Shown piece by piece: positions 1-9,719 of a DNA stretch of 64,000 nucleotides. The notes beneath the pieces are model-generated. The model was given only the letters and a program-made list of their open reading frames with translations. It had not been told where the DNA came from and ran no database searches. The stretch's first letter is position 1, and each line of letters begins with the position of its first letter. This stretch comes from Clostridium sp. 12(A) (GTDB lineage: Bacteria; Bacillota; Clostridia; Lachnospirales; Lachnospiraceae), in assembly GCA_000526575.1 (NCBI GenBank), contig JAGI01000002.1, positions 3,386,501 to 3,450,500 of the forward strand, given 5' to 3'. The translations under genes were made by a program, and so were the position numbers.

Positions 1-1965
1 ACCCGTAACATAAACTGCGCCTTCTGGTCCTTTAGCAATGCTATAACCAATACCACTTCCTAAACGGTAAGAAACAAGAAGTTTTGTCAAATCTGCGGAA
101 AAGATACTAATATATATATTTGAACCTTCCTCTAATACAGAGGGTATTACTTCAGGGGTTAATGGAAAGTTGGGTGAAGTAGTGTATCCGGTCACATAAA
201 TATGGCCTTGCATGTCGCTGGTACATCCATAATTAAAGTCATAACCAGCTCCACCTAGATAAGTGGATGCAAGAAGACTGTCTCCCCCTGGAGATAACTT
301 AGAGACAAAAGCATCTGCTGATCCACCTCCATAGGTTGATTGAAATGCTCCAGGTGTTACAGGAAAACCATTTCCGAGTACGAATCCTGTAATGTAAGCA
401 TTACCAAGAGAATCTACAGAAATGTGCTGTCCGTAGGTACTAATTCTACCTGACAAAAATGTGGAATAAATAAGTGAACTTCCATCAAGGGCAAGCTTTG
501 TTACAAATGCGGTACCTGCAATGAAGTTTGTTTGAAATACACCTGGTGTTACAGGAAAATCAGGGGAACTGGTCCAGCCCGTGATATAAGCGTAGCCCTG
601 AGCGTCGACTACTATGCCATTCATGATATCCTGACGAGTTCCTCCCAGGTAGGTGGAATAGATAAGGCTTCCACCGTCAGTAGAAAATTTGGTAATAAAT
701 CCAGTAACAAGAACAAATAACTTGGTTGTTTGAAAAGCACCTGGAGTAACAGGAAAATTATCGTCAAGGGTAGAACCTGTAACATAAGCATGGTTTTGGG
801 AATCAACTGCTATACCGTTACCATACCCATTAACAGCGTTGCCTAAATAGGTTGAGTAAATCAAACTACCTCCGTCTGGTGCAAGTTTAGTAACAAATAT
901 ACTTCCTACAGTAGCTTGAAATGCATTGGGGGTGATAGGGAAATCTGTTGAGCTGGTCTGGCCTGTAACATAAGCACATTCCTGTGTATCCAGGGAAATG
1001 GAGTTGGCGACATCATCCCCACTGCCTCCCAGATAAGTGGAATAAATAAGGGAGCCGCCATTGCTGGTAAATTTAGCAACAAATGCATCACCCCCACCTC
1101 CAGCGGTGGTCTGGAAAGCGCCGGGTGTCACAGGAAAACCAACAGAAGCAGTAGTTCCCGTAACATAAGCGCAGCCCTCAGTATCTACAGCAATGCCTCT
1201 TGCTTCATCTGTTAAACTTCCGCCCAGGTAGGTGGTGTACGTTAGGATTGGATCAATAATAAGCGGAATATTTTCCAAATAGCTGCCCGTGAGTTCAAAA
1301 CCAAGTTCATAGTTTCCAAATAGTCGGTAAGCACAGCCTACTGGCTCTCTTTCCCCATCTATTTCCTGATAGGCAATGGGACATAAATCAGTCAATGTCC
1401 CTAAAGCATGGTGGACCAGTAAGTTTCCTGTGTCATCTATTTCCAGACTGTCAGCGCCTGCCCAGTGTAGTCGTATAGAAGAAGCTCTGTCTGGTCTGTC
1501 TAACACCCAGTTCATCTTCATACCATCTTGACTACCTGAAACTTCCAAATCCACGCCCTCCCAGACAGCAGGATAGCAAAGCTCTTTATAATGAGGAATG
1601 CACTTGCCCCATTTTGTAGAGTCATTTCCCTTATAAAAATGGTGGTATCCTAGCTGTGGCAGCACTCCCTCTGGTATAAGATCGGATTTCGCATTTACAA
1701 ATGATAGTTCCACAGCCACACCGTTTCGAAGCGTTTCTGACCCGGATTCATGAAAAGGAACAGGGAAATCCTCTGGCTCTGGGAGATGTTCCTCTATAGG
1801 CTCTAACTCCACCGAAGTGATCCGGTCCGAAGAAAAGAAAAAGCGTCTGTCTTTAAAGGCAGTAGTAAAGAGTGCTCTGGAATCCTCCTGTCCGTTATTT
1901 TTAATAAAGGAGTGTGGGAGCTTTATATGATCAAGCGGCTTTGAATCTGTTATTATATTTTGCAT
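1..1965 (-). CDS. SBBP-repeat beta-propeller protein (partial, C-terminus beyond window)
   Basis: An uninterrupted frame of 655 codons runs from an ATG at 1965 to the left edge, so the C-terminus is not visible. The start has a good ribosome site (GAGAGG, 8 nt upstream). The first ~240 residues form a non-repetitive N-terminal domain of the kind found ahead of SBBP repeats. From about residue 245 at least seven repeats of roughly 55-60 residues follow, each built around YSTYLGG, an aliphatic-D-x-x-G turn, AYVTG and FPVTPGAFQ, which is the SBBP (seven-bladed beta-propeller) signature. I see no signal peptide or membrane segment in the visible part. The family is usually a surface or secreted propeller of unknown ligand. 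It follows the TDT transporter on the same strand after a hairpin. The family call is firm; the function is unknown. Confidence 0.85.
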   Translation of the reverse strand, partial: MQNIITDSKPLDHIKLPHSFIKNNGQEDSRALFTTAFKDRRFFFSSDRITSVELEPIEEHLPEPEDFPVPFHESGSETLRNGVAVELSFVNAKSDLIPEGVLPQLGYHHFYKGNDSTKWGKCIPHYKELCYPAVWEGVDLEVSGSQDGMKMNWVLDRPDRASSIRLHWAGADSLEIDDTGNLLVHHALGTLTDLCPIAYQEIDGEREPVGCAYRLFGNYELGFELTGSYLENIPLIIDPILTYTTYLGGSLTDEARGIAVDTEGCAYVTGTTASVGFPVTPGAFQTTAGGGGDAFVAKFTSNGGSLIYSTYLGGSGDDVANSISLDTQECAYVTGQTSSTDFPITPNAFQATVGSIFVTKLAPDGGSLIYSTYLGNAVNGYGNGIAVDSQNHAYVTGSTLDDNFPVTPGAFQTTKLFVLVTGFITKFSTDGGSLIYSTYLGGTRQDIMNGIVVDAQGYAYITGWTSSPDFPVTPGVFQTNFIAGTAFVTKLALDGSSLIYSTFLSGRISTYGQHISVDSLGNAYITGFVLGNGFPVTPGAFQSTYGGGSADAFVSKLSPGGDSLLASTYLGGAGYDFNYGCTSDMQGHIYVTGYTTSPNFPLTPEVIPSVLEEGSNIYISIFSADLTKLLVSYRLGSGIGYSIAKGPEGAVYVTG

Positions 1966-2160
1966 GGAGTATACCTCTCTATTGAAAAAAACGACATAGA
2001 GCATAATATGCAAAACATTCTTTTTATGAGACATACAATGGATTTAGCAGCAGACAGGCACGAGGTGTGTGCAGATAAGTGATAAAGCCTTTCCGCCTCC
2101 TGAAATATTTGAATGGGAAAGTGAAAAGAAAGAAAATTGAAAAAGCAAATAGAAACAATT

Positions 2161-2195
2161 TTGGAGAGCCAGCTTCTAAGAAACTGGCTCTCCAA
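2161..2195 (-). terminator. hairpin terminator after the TDT transporter gene
   Basis: A perfect 12-bp stem (2161-2172 with 2184-2195) has an 11-nt loop. On the minus strand it is followed by AAAATTGTTTCTATTT, a weak U tract. It lies 70 bp after the transporter stop and probably separates that gene from the propeller gene. In the rest of the 1966-2266 gap I find no convincing open frame; a promoter for the propeller gene should lie at about 2000-2150 but no clear -35/-10 pair stands out. Confidence 0.6.
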
Positions 2196-2266
2196 TCTGC
2201 ACCTTTATCTTTCGGCCATTGAGTCAACTCATTATTGAGGATCGGCACTTACGCTCTTAATTCAAC

Positions 2267-3214
2267 TTAATTGGCTGCTTGTGCTTTCACTGGTGAAACC
2301 TTAACCTGAAATAAGAATATACAGTATCGCAAAAGAGTGTAGCAGACAAGCAGCACGGCAAGGATTGTCTGGATCCATATAATCGGCTGCAGATAGGACG
2401 CCTCAATTCCACTTTTCATAAGGAAACCAGCTGTCTGCTTGGACGCAATGGCACTAATGACAAATGGAAACGTAAAGGCAGAATAACTAGGGTAAAACGG
2501 CAATTGTAACAGTGGAATCAATCTGGCAACTACCAGTACATACAATGCAAGGGAAAGTACAGCCAGCACTATTACGAAAATCAGGTTTTTCTCTTCCACT
2601 GATTGGAGATAGGCCGCCAAACACAGGCTTCCAGGCGCTGTGAAAATACAAAACAGTGCCTGAGCTGGTTCTGGTATTTCAGAATACTTTATATGTCGGT
2701 ATCCAACCAGTGCAAACAAAGCAATGAAACTAATGAACCCAAACCAGAAAGCAGCAGTTCCAATGGATAACATCTGGTAAGCCGGAGCGGTGATTCCTGC
2801 GGCGGCTATGCCCACATATACAATGAAATAACTTGCAAATACGTTCTTCATATTCACGTTTCTCATGAACCGATAAGTAAAAATGAGAATCAGCAGAAGA
2901 TGTAGTGCAACCGCCAAAAACCAGAAAATAATAGCAACTGAACTGAAAAATGGTTTTATGTAAACAGATAATAACATAGCACCCATAGGAAATGTAGCAG
3001 AAACACTCATCATAATTGGATTTTTCAAATCCTCCTTCACCGCATTAGGATACAATACCGCCTTAAACAAAAGAAGCATAAAAATCAGAAAGGATATGGC
3101 TCCAAAGAGATAACGGATCCCCTCGGAATAACTTTGAAGCAGGTTTCCCAGGGCAGCGCACCCAAGCATAACCCCTGACATAGGCAATGGTACACGTTTT
3201 ATTAAGGCCCTCAT
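2267..3214 (-). CDS. TDT family transporter (TehA/SLAC1-like)
   Basis: A 315-residue integral membrane protein with about ten hydrophobic helices. The start of helix 1 (VPLPMSGVMLGCAALGN), the FPMGAML segment near residue 75 and the PSYSAFTFPF segment near residue 243 are typical of the tellurite-resistance/dicarboxylate transporter (TDT) family, which includes TehA, Mae1 and the SLAC1 anion channels. Members carry C4-dicarboxylates, sulfite or anions; the substrate cannot be read here. It starts 4 bp after the stop of the C_GCAxxG_C_C gene, so the two are probably co-transcribed. The family is clear, the substrate open. Confidence 0.82.
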   Translation of the reverse strand: MRALIKRVPLPMSGVMLGCAALGNLLQSYSEGIRYLFGAISFLIFMLLLFKAVLYPNAVKEDLKNPIMMSVSATFPMGAMLLSVYIKPFFSSVAIIFWFLAVALHLLLILIFTYRFMRNVNMKNVFASYFIVYVGIAAAGITAPAYQMLSIGTAAFWFGFISFIALFALVGYRHIKYSEIPEPAQALFCIFTAPGSLCLAAYLQSVEEKNLIFVIVLAVLSLALYVLVVARLIPLLQLPFYPSYSAFTFPFVISAIASKQTAGFLMKSGIEASYLQPIIWIQTILAVLLVCYTLLRYCIFLFQVKVSPVKAQAAN

Positions 3215-3218
3215 ACGA

Positions 3219-3710
3219 TCACCCCGCTGTTACAAGTTCATCTACATTCACAAGGTCGAATTCCCGTATAATAATCTGTGCAACCTTTTCTGCAACCAGT
3301 CCGGTAAATGCGATGCACTGCTCCTTGTGTTCCCCGCTTGCCATATCGAATTCTCTTGTAAGGACACGGCAGCAAAGAGAATTCTTACCATTGGATGTTT
3401 TAAAATAGTCGTGTAGCTCGTTGGCCAGTTGTAAGTTCTTTTCCACCTTTGGATCCCCCTGTTTGGTACGTCCAAAGAAAAGTCCAAGAGACATAACACC
3501 GCCGGACACAGCCCCACATACACACTTAGAGCGTCCGATTCCAATGGGAAACCCGGAGGCCATGGCAATTACCGTATCTGGAACATCAAGTTCAAAGTTG
3601 TCCCGTATGGAAGAAACCACGGCTTCCGAACAAAAGAATCCACCCCGATATAATTCTTCTGCCTCTTTTTTAATCTTCTGTACACTGACTTCTTTTTTCA
3701 TTTCCATCAT
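3219..3710 (-). CDS. C_GCAxxG_C_C family protein
   Basis: The protein has 163 residues from the ATG at 3710, which is preceded by AAGGGGTG with 6-nt spacing; an upstream ATG at 3743 lacks such a site. It carries the cysteine pattern of the C_GCAxxG_C_C family: FCSEAV near residue 27, then CVCGAVSGG near residue 61, then the CC pair and a final Cys in EQC. The family is small and soluble, probably binds a metal or Fe-S cluster or a redox disulfide, and has no settled function. Its coupling to a TDT transporter suggests an accessory redox role for transport of an oxyanion or organic acid; that is inference only. Confidence 0.8.
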   Translation of the reverse strand: MMEMKKEVSVQKIKKEAEELYRGGFFCSEAVVSSIRDNFELDVPDTVIAMASGFPIGIGRSKCVCGAVSGGVMSLGLFFGRTKQGDPKVEKNLQLANELHDYFKTSNGKNSLCCRVLTREFDMASGEHKEQCIAFTGLVAEKVAQIIIREFDLVNVDELVTAG

Positions 3711-3872
3711 AAAGCACCCCTTTGTAAAATTTATTATATTCATCTTAACATAGGGCTTTTAGAACCTCCAATCGTGATTCTCTATCTGTATTTCATCAGT
3801 GATTGCTTTTATCAATAAATAAGCAATTTACAGACAGGTTCTATCAATAATTTTCAAGGACTGATATCATAA

Positions 3873-3901
3873 TTGATACAATGGGCAAAAATATGTATAA
3901 T
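3873..3901 (+). promoter_or_regulatory. sigma-A type promoter of the receiver/gdpP block
   Basis: TTGATA (3873-3878) and a perfect TATAAT (3896-3901) are separated by 17 bp, 55 bp ahead of the response-regulator ATG. It is one of the best promoter matches in the window and probably drives at least the receiver gene and gdpP. Confidence 0.7.
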
Positions 3902-3955
3902 ATATATTATTCCTAATTACAAATAGAAAACTTTCAAAGGAACCTGGGAGGCATT

Positions 3956-4348
3956 ATGGGCATCAAGACGGTAGTGGTAGATAATTCCGAGGAATTGTTG
4001 GATAAAATAACCCGTATTTTAAAGGAAATGAAGGAGATTGAGCTATTGGGCAGCTTTAACAATGCAGTGGAAGCCATGCAATATATAAAAGAAAATCATG
4101 TGGATCTGGTATTTTCTGATGTGGTCATGCCGGAAATCAGCGGTATCACCCTTGCAGCTAAACTTTATGAGCTGCCAAACCCGCCGGAAGTAGTTCTTCT
4201 TTCCGGTATTCCAGGATTTTCTCTGGAGGCATGGAAGATCAGAGCTTACGGATTTATCATTAAACCATATAAAAAGAACGAAATCAAAGAAATTGTAGAT
4301 CAGTATATTTTGGAATATGGTGTAAAAGAATCATGCAGTTCTTTCTGA
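3956..4348 (+). CDS. single-domain response regulator (CheY-like receiver)
   Basis: A 130-residue receiver domain with no output domain. The phosphoacceptor is D55 in FSDVVMPEISG, the acidic pocket has D9 (followed by N10 rather than a second acid), S83 occupies the switch Thr/Ser position, and K103 lies in the IKPY motif. The ribosome site GGGAGG lies 4 nt ahead of the ATG. No histidine kinase is adjacent. The gene precedes gdpP by about 105 bp on the same strand, so it may be co-transcribed with the c-di-AMP phosphodiesterase. It probably acts by protein contact or as a phosphate sink. Family certain, partner unknown. Confidence 0.85.
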   Translation: MGIKTVVVDNSEELLDKITRILKEMKEIELLGSFNNAVEAMQYIKENHVDLVFSDVVMPEISGITLAAKLYELPNPPEVVLLSGIPGFSLEAWKIRAYGFIIKPYKKNEIKEIVDQYILEYGVKESCSSF

Positions 4349-4453
4349 CAGCAAAGAAAATAGGCGTGTTTTTCTTTTATGGACGAACCCATTTTCCTAT
4401 GTTATAATAAGGAAATAGTGAAAAAAGACCCTTTTTTCCATAAGGAGAAAGAT

Positions 4454-6514
4454 ATGAAAGAGAAGTTTAAAATAAGGGGGCAGCTGAGAGCCTATATGCA
4501 GTGGCCGCTTTATCTGAGTGCGCTTTGGATCATTGCGAATATGATCATAGGTGCAGTCAGTGCAAAGGCAGGGATCATCATGGCCCTGTTCACGCTTTTG
4601 TATACGGGGCTTGCAGTCTGGCTTTACGCTTACAGAAGGCAGCGTCTGCTTGGAGGCCTTGTGGAATTTTCAGCAGAATATTCCTGGATGCAGAAGAATT
4701 TTCTTACCGATCTGGAGCTTCCCTACGGAATCGCAGATGAGAATGGGCGTGTCTTATGGGGGAACGCGGCGCTTTCAGAAGTCCTGGGAGAGGAAAAGCC
4801 TCTTAAGGTAACAAGAAAGAACATAACCACCATATTTCCAGAGATAACAAAAGAAGCTCTTAAGCTGAGTAACGGAACAGCGGAACTTCATGCAACCTTA
4901 AATGACCGAAAATATAAGATTCATTTAAAGACAGTGACCATGGAAGGCTCTTCTCACGGCATCGGTCAGGCCGTAGATATGGATGCTGCGGGAGAGACCC
5001 TTGTAGCGGTCTATCTTTTTGATGAGACTGAGATCCTTACTTATAAGCAGATGGTCGATGACCAGAAGATGGTCGCAGGACTCATTTATCTGGATAATTA
5101 TGAGGAAGCCTTAGAGAGCGTGGAAGAAGTCCGCCGCTCCCTTCTTACGGCGCTCATCGATCGTAAGATTACAAAGTACATTACCAACATGAATGGTATT
5201 GTGAAGAAGCTGGAAAAAGATAAGTATTTTATTGCCATTAAGCAGTCCTATATTCCGGAGCTGAAAGAAGGCCGCTTTTCCATTTTAGAAGAAGTAAAAG
5301 GCGTGAATATCGGCAATGAGATGGCAGTGACCTTAAGCATTGGACTTGGAATGAACGGGGACACGTATTACAAAAACTATGATTTTGCCAGAATTGCCAT
5401 TGATATGGCCCTGGGCCGTGGCGGTGATCAGGCCGTTGTAAAGGATGGGGAGCGGATTCAGTTCTTTGGAGGCAAGGCACCTCAGGTAGAAAAGACCACC
5501 CGTGTCAAAGCCCGTGTCAAGGCTCATGCCTTAAGAGAGCTTATGGAAACCAAAGACAGGCTCTTAATCATGGGGCACCGGCTCACAGACGTAGACTCCT
5601 TTGGAGCCGCAGTTGGTATCTACCGTATTGCAACAGCCCTGAATAAAAAGGCTCACATCATTATTAATGAAGTGACAACTTCCGTTCGTCCCTTGCAGGA
5701 CCGGTTTATTGGAAATCCCGATTATCCCGATGATTTGTTCCTCACCGGAGCAAAGGCAGCAGAGCTTGTGGACGCCAACACCATTTTAGTGGTTGTGGAT
5801 GTAAACCGTCCCAGCATTACCGATGCCCCTGAGCTATTACGCATGGTAAAGACCATTGTGGTTCTGGATCATCACAGACAAAGCAGTGAGATCATCGACA
5901 ATGCAGTCTTATCCTATGTGGAGCCATACGCTTCCTCAGCCTGTGAGATGGTTGCGGAGGTGCTTCAGTATATTGCGGATGGAATTAAGATTAAGTCTGC
6001 AGAGGCAGACGCTCTGTATGCGGGAATCGTCATTGATACTCATAATTTCACCAATCAGACTGGGGTCAGAACCTTTGAAGCGGCGGCATTTCTTAAGAGA
6101 AACGGAGCTGATGTGGTTCGTGTGAGAAAGCTGTTTCGGGATGATCTTGATGATTACAAGGCAAAAGCAGAAGCAGTTCGTGAGGCAGAGATTTTTGAAA
6201 AATATTTTGCAATCAGTGTCTGCCCGTCGGAAGGAATTGGAAGCCCTACGGTCATTGGGGCTCAGGCAGCCAATGAGCTTCTTGATATAGCAGGCATTAA
6301 GGCCTCCGTCGTCATGTCACATTATAACAATACGGTGTTTATGAGTGCCCGTTCCATTGACGAGGTAAATGTCCAGGTCATGATGGAAAAGCTGGGAGGC
6401 GGAGGCCACCGTACCATAGCAGGTGCACAGCTTGCGGATGTGACCATTGAAGAAGCAAAAACCCGCTTAAAAGCGGTTATCAAAGAGATGTTAGAGAAGG
6501 GAGACATATCATAA
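4454..6514 (+). CDS. gdpP: cyclic-di-AMP phosphodiesterase GdpP (DHH-DHHA1)
   Basis: GdpP hydrolyses c-di-AMP to pApA at the membrane and so sets cell-wall and potassium homeostasis. The start chosen is the ATG at 4454, preceded by AAGGAGAAAGAT; a longer frame from 4379 has no ribosome site. The protein has 686 residues: two N-terminal membrane helices (about 19-37 and 41-60), a PAS-like region, a degenerate GGDEF domain (about 170-330), a DHH domain with GHRLTDVDS near 373 and LDHHR near 471, and a DHHA1 domain with [10 protein letters not shown] near 647. Length and order match the family. Its TAA overlaps the rplI ATG (TAATG), so translation is coupled. Confidence 0.95.
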   Translation: MKEKFKIRGQLRAYMQWPLYLSALWIIANMIIGAVSAKAGIIMALFTLLYTGLAVWLYAYRRQRLLGGLVEFSAEYSWMQKNFLTDLELPYGIADENGRVLWGNAALSEVLGEEKPLKVTRKNITTIFPEITKEALKLSNGTAELHATLNDRKYKIHLKTVTMEGSSHGIGQAVDMDAAGETLVAVYLFDETEILTYKQMVDDQKMVAGLIYLDNYEEALESVEEVRRSLLTALIDRKITKYITNMNGIVKKLEKDKYFIAIKQSYIPELKEGRFSILEEVKGVNIGNEMAVTLSIGLGMNGDTYYKNYDFARIAIDMALGRGGDQAVVKDGERIQFFGGKAPQVEKTTRVKARVKAHALRELMETKDRLLIMGHRLTDVDSFGAAVGIYRIATALNKKAHIIINEVTTSVRPLQDRFIGNPDYPDDLFLTGAKAAELVDANTILVVVDVNRPSITDAPELLRMVKTIVVLDHHRQSSEIIDNAVLSYVEPYASSACEMVAEVLQYIADGIKIKSAEADALYAGIVIDTHNFTNQTGVRTFEAAAFLKRNGADVVRVRKLFRDDLDDYKAKAEAVREAEIFEKYFAISVCPSEGIGSPTVIGAQAANELLDIAGIKASVVMSHYNNTVFMSARSIDEVNVQVMMEKLGGGGHRTIAGAQLADVTIEEAKTRLKAVIKEMLEKGDIS

Positions 6515-6960
6515 TGGATATTGTATTATTAGAAGACGTAAAGGCATTAGGAAAAAAGGGACAAATCGTTAAGGTGAACGATGGATATGCTAGAAATTTC
6601 ATTCTCCCAAAGAAGCTTGGAATCGAAGCAACTTCTAAGAACTTAAATGACTTAAAGCTTCAGAAGGCTAACGAAGCTAAGATCCAGGCAGAGCAGTTAG
6701 AGGCTGCAAAAGAGCTTGCAGCGAAGTTAGGAGAGCTTTCCATCACACTGTCTATCCGGGCAGGAGAGGGCGGAAGAGCGTTTGGTTCCGTTTCAGGCAA
6801 GGAGATTTCCCAGGCCATTCAAACTCAGCTTGGACTTGATATTGATAAAAAGAAGCTGGTTCTACCTGAGCCACTTAAGACCTTTGGCTCTCACGAAGTA
6901 CCCATTAAGCTTCATAAAGAAGTAACTGCAAAACTGATTGTTAAGGTAATAGAAAGCTAG
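6514..6960 (+). CDS. rplI: 50S ribosomal protein bL9
   Basis: The protein has 148 residues, the usual length for bL9. The N-terminal RNA-binding lobe is complete ([21 protein letters not shown]), followed by the long connecting helix and the C-terminal lobe with [10 protein letters not shown]. bL9 binds 23S rRNA near the L1 stalk and supports translational fidelity. It overlaps the gdpP stop by one base and is followed after 11 bp by dnaB. The gdpP-rplI-dnaB order is conserved across Firmicutes. Confidence 0.98.
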   Translation: MDIVLLEDVKALGKKGQIVKVNDGYARNFILPKKLGIEATSKNLNDLKLQKANEAKIQAEQLEAAKELAAKLGELSITLSIRAGEGGRAFGSVSGKEISQAIQTQLGLDIDKKKLVLPEPLKTFGSHEVPIKLHKEVTAKLIVKVIES

Positions 6961-6971
6961 GAGGCAAAACC

Positions 6972-8306
6972 ATGGATGACGCCCTGATCAAGCGGGTGCT
7001 CCCCCACAGCATAGAAGCAGAACAGTCTGTCATTGGTTCCATGTTGATGGACCGGGACGCCATTATCTCAGCTTCCGAGATCGTAACCGCAGGAGACTTT
7101 TATCAGCACCAGTATGGCATCATGTTTGAGGCCATGCTGGAGCTTTTTAATGAGAACCTGCCCGTGGATCTAGTAACTCTACAGAATCGGTTAAAGGAAA
7201 AGGATGTACCGCCTGAGGTATCCAGCCTGGAGTTCGTCCGGGAGATCATTACCACAGTACCTACCTCCGCCAATGTAAAGTCCTATGCCAATATTGTAAG
7301 GGATAAGGCGGTATTAAGGCGTCTCATTAAGGTCAATGAAGAGATTGCCAATACATGTTACGTAGGAAAAGAGCCACTGGAAACCATAATGGCTTATACG
7401 GAAAAGACCATCTTCAATCTGTTACAGAACCGTAATTCCGGTGAATTTGTTCCAATCCGGCAGGTTGCCATGAATGTACTGGAAAAGATTGAGGAAGCTT
7501 CGAAAAACCAGGGAACCGTTACAGGTATTCCTACTGGATTCATTGATTTAGATTATAAGACCTCAGGCCTGCAGCCCTCTGACTTCATCTTAATTGCGGC
7601 CCGTCCCTCCATGGGTAAGACTGCCTTCGTTTTGAACCTGGTAGACCATGTGGCGGTTAAGAAAGGCCTTCCAGCCATGGTATTCAGTCTGGAGATGTCA
7701 AAGGAGCAGCTGGTAAACCGTATGCTTGCCATGGAATCCAACGTAGACTCCCAGAAGCTAAGAACGGGAACCCTTTCCGATACGGACTGGGATGCCGTAG
7801 TAGAAGGAATCGGAGTCATTGGTAATTCCAAGCTAATCATCGACGATACCCCTGGAATCTCCATTATGGAGCTTCGTTCCAAGTGCCGGAAGATGAAGCT
7901 GGAATACGGTCTTAGTGTCGTCATCATCGACTACCTGCAGCTTATGAGCGGAAGCGGAAAAGGCGGAGATAACAGACAGCAGGAGATCTCAGAAATCTCC
8001 AGATCCTTAAAGGCCCTGGCAAGAGAGATGAACGCACCGGTTATCGCATTATCCCAGCTCAGCCGTGCCTGTGAGACCAGACAGGACCACAGGCCCATGC
8101 TATCTGACCTTCGAGAGTCAGGAGCCATCGAGCAGGATGCTGACGTTGTTATGTTCTTATACCGAGATGATTATTATAATAAGGATACAGATATGCCTAA
8201 TATTGCAGAAGTCATCATTGCAAAGCAGAGAAACGGTCCTATTGGAACGGTAAATCTGGTCTGGAGACCAGAGTATACGAAGTTTGCAAACATGGCAAGA
8301 CAATAA
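6972..8306 (+). CDS. dnaB: replicative DNA helicase DnaB
   Basis: A 444-residue hexameric replicative helicase that unwinds DNA ahead of the fork. The N-terminal domain begins with PHSIEAEQSVIGSML. The RecA-like domain carries Walker A (ARPSMGKTA, about 208-216), Walker B (VVIIDYLQLM) and the DnaB motif with LSQLSR and a downstream LRESGAIEQDADVV arginine-finger region. The length is normal and there is no intein. GGAGG lies 7 nt before the ATG. It is the last gene of the block, followed by a strong terminator. Confidence 0.98.
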   Translation: MDDALIKRVLPHSIEAEQSVIGSMLMDRDAIISASEIVTAGDFYQHQYGIMFEAMLELFNENLPVDLVTLQNRLKEKDVPPEVSSLEFVREIITTVPTSANVKSYANIVRDKAVLRRLIKVNEEIANTCYVGKEPLETIMAYTEKTIFNLLQNRNSGEFVPIRQVAMNVLEKIEEASKNQGTVTGIPTGFIDLDYKTSGLQPSDFILIAARPSMGKTAFVLNLVDHVAVKKGLPAMVFSLEMSKEQLVNRMLAMESNVDSQKLRTGTLSDTDWDAVVEGIGVIGNSKLIIDDTPGISIMELRSKCRKMKLEYGLSVVIIDYLQLMSGSGKGGDNRQQEISEISRSLKALAREMNAPVIALSQLSRACETRQDHRPMLSDLRESGAIEQDADVVMFLYRDDYYNKDTDMPNIAEVIIAKQRNGPIGTVNLVWRPEYTKFANMARQ

Positions 8307-8315
8307 ACGGGGTAG

Positions 8316-8370
8316 AAAAAGGAGTGGAGGAACATCACCAAGTTTCAGTGATGTTCCCCCGCTCCTTTTT
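8316..8370 (+). terminator. Rho-independent terminator after dnaB
   Basis: A long stem pairs GGAGTGGAGGAACATCAC (8321-8338) with GTGATGTTCCCCCGCTCC (8348-8365) and is followed by five T residues. It also lies just beyond the stop of the minus-strand hydrolase, so it may work in both directions. Confidence 0.85.
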
Positions 8371-8408
8371 ATGAGTTTTGAAGGTCGGTCTCAAGGCTCT
8401 TATAGCTT

Positions 8409-9413
8409 CTACTTTGAGGAAGGGGTGCCATCATGGGATACTTCCTTCACGTAAGCCTTGAATTCCTGGGCTATTTCCTTGTATTTAGTATGGTGAAGGT
8501 AATGAGTACCTTCCATGGGAATCACCTTACCAAATTGGGATTGCTTCGCCTGTTCTTCGTGGAGAGGCAGCCACCAGGAATTATTTTCGTTATTGGACTG
8601 TACAAAAAGAAGCATTGGAAGATCGTGAGGATAGGTAAGCGTTTCTCCGTTTTTAAAATTGGAGCCAAGGTGTTTTAATTCGTTGAGCATCGTTGGATTG
8701 CTGCTTACCTGATTGGATATGAGATTCATCTGTTCGCGGGAGTGTTCATCTAATGGAAGGTCTTCATTACGGTCGACCTCCAGCTTTTTGACCAATCTCA
8801 TGAGGCCAGAACGCTTTATAAAGTCAAAGGTTCTTAAAGGCAGTTTAGCGTCCATGCCGGGCTGATTGGGAACGCTGCTGTCAATTCCAATAAAAGCCTG
8901 GACCTCGTCCCGGTAGTTGTTTACATAGGTGGCCCCATAGAGACCTGTGATGGAATGACCCATTAAAATGTAATGATCCAGCTTTAGCTGCTGTACCGCC
9001 TGGTGAATCTCACTAACGATATTCTCTGTTGTTCTTTCTTTGTCAGTTCCGTCGCTGAGTCCATAACCAAAGGGTTCTATGGCTACGACCCTGTAATCCG
9101 GCGACAATTCATCAATGAGCGGCTTAAAGTCCAGGACAGGAGATGGAGTGCCTTGTCCTGGGAGTAGGACGATGATCTGATCCCCATTCCCCTGTATGAA
9201 AACGTTCATCCTTTTGCCATCCACCTCTACAGATTGACCGTAAGGTTCGATTTTTTTCTTTTCCATGCGGTTACAGATTGCATTCACCACATAAGTGATA
9301 GCCAGAAACAATATGAGAACGATTACGATTCCTGCGATTATTCTTAATAACAGGCGCATCAGCTTACCGGGCCTATTTCCGGTGTTATCCTTTGTTTCTA
9401 ATGTCTTTGCCAT
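8409..9413 (-). CDS. membrane-anchored alpha/beta hydrolase
   Basis: A 334-residue protein with one N-terminal membrane helix (about residues 20-43) and an extracytoplasmic alpha/beta hydrolase domain. The oxyanion region is LLPGQGTPSP, the nucleophile elbow is GHSITG (Ser near 155), and a C-terminal His lies in EGTHYLHH. The substrate is not evident; relatives are annotated as generic hydrolases or lipases. It is transcribed alone, convergent with dnaB. The ATG at 9413 has AGGAGAAAT upstream. Confidence 0.8.
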   Translation of the reverse strand: MAKTLETKDNTGNRPGKLMRLLLRIIAGIVIVLILFLAITYVVNAICNRMEKKKIEPYGQSVEVDGKRMNVFIQGNGDQIIVLLPGQGTPSPVLDFKPLIDELSPDYRVVAIEPFGYGLSDGTDKERTTENIVSEIHQAVQQLKLDHYILMGHSITGLYGATYVNNYRDEVQAFIGIDSSVPNQPGMDAKLPLRTFDFIKRSGLMRLVKKLEVDRNEDLPLDEHSREQMNLISNQVSSNPTMLNELKHLGSNFKNGETLTYPHDLPMLLFVQSNNENNSWWLPLHEEQAKQSQFGKVIPMEGTHYLHHTKYKEIAQEFKAYVKEVSHDGTPSSK

Positions 9414-9719
9414 ATTTATTTCTCCTGTCTATCTAACGTTAAAGCTATTTTATCACATGCATCAAGTCGTATAAAATAATATGTCCCCTTTGCACTGGTA
9501 ATATGTAGCCCATAGAAGCAAGTATGAAAGAGAGAAGTACCATGATGTGAATATGAGGGAAAGAATGAATGTCATAAGCAATCCCAATGGTTTTTCATTA
9601 AAATATTGCCCAATATCCTAAAAAAATTTCATTCTATATTCATAATCCGTATGAAACCAGCATATGATATAAATAGTAAGGTTATGAAAACTTAGTGAAC
9701 CAAAGGAGAGGATATAGCT
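9414..9719. other. divergent intergenic region
   Basis: A 306-bp AT-rich gap lies between the hydrolase and the MerR-type gene. A possible promoter for the latter is TTCATA (9639-9644) with TATGAT (9663-9668) at 18-bp spacing. I see no open frame above a few codons, no tRNA and no strong hairpin. Confidence 0.4.

Noticed and set aside
621-1097. Short open frames (61-63 codons) within the first kilobase.
   Set aside because: They are shadows of the 655-codon propeller frame, whose repeats give mirrored open stretches in other frames.
1953-2248. Two overlapping 74-80 codon minus-strand frames.
   Set aside because: They have no ribosome site, overlap a terminator hairpin and the start of the propeller gene, and have low-complexity hydrophobic translations.
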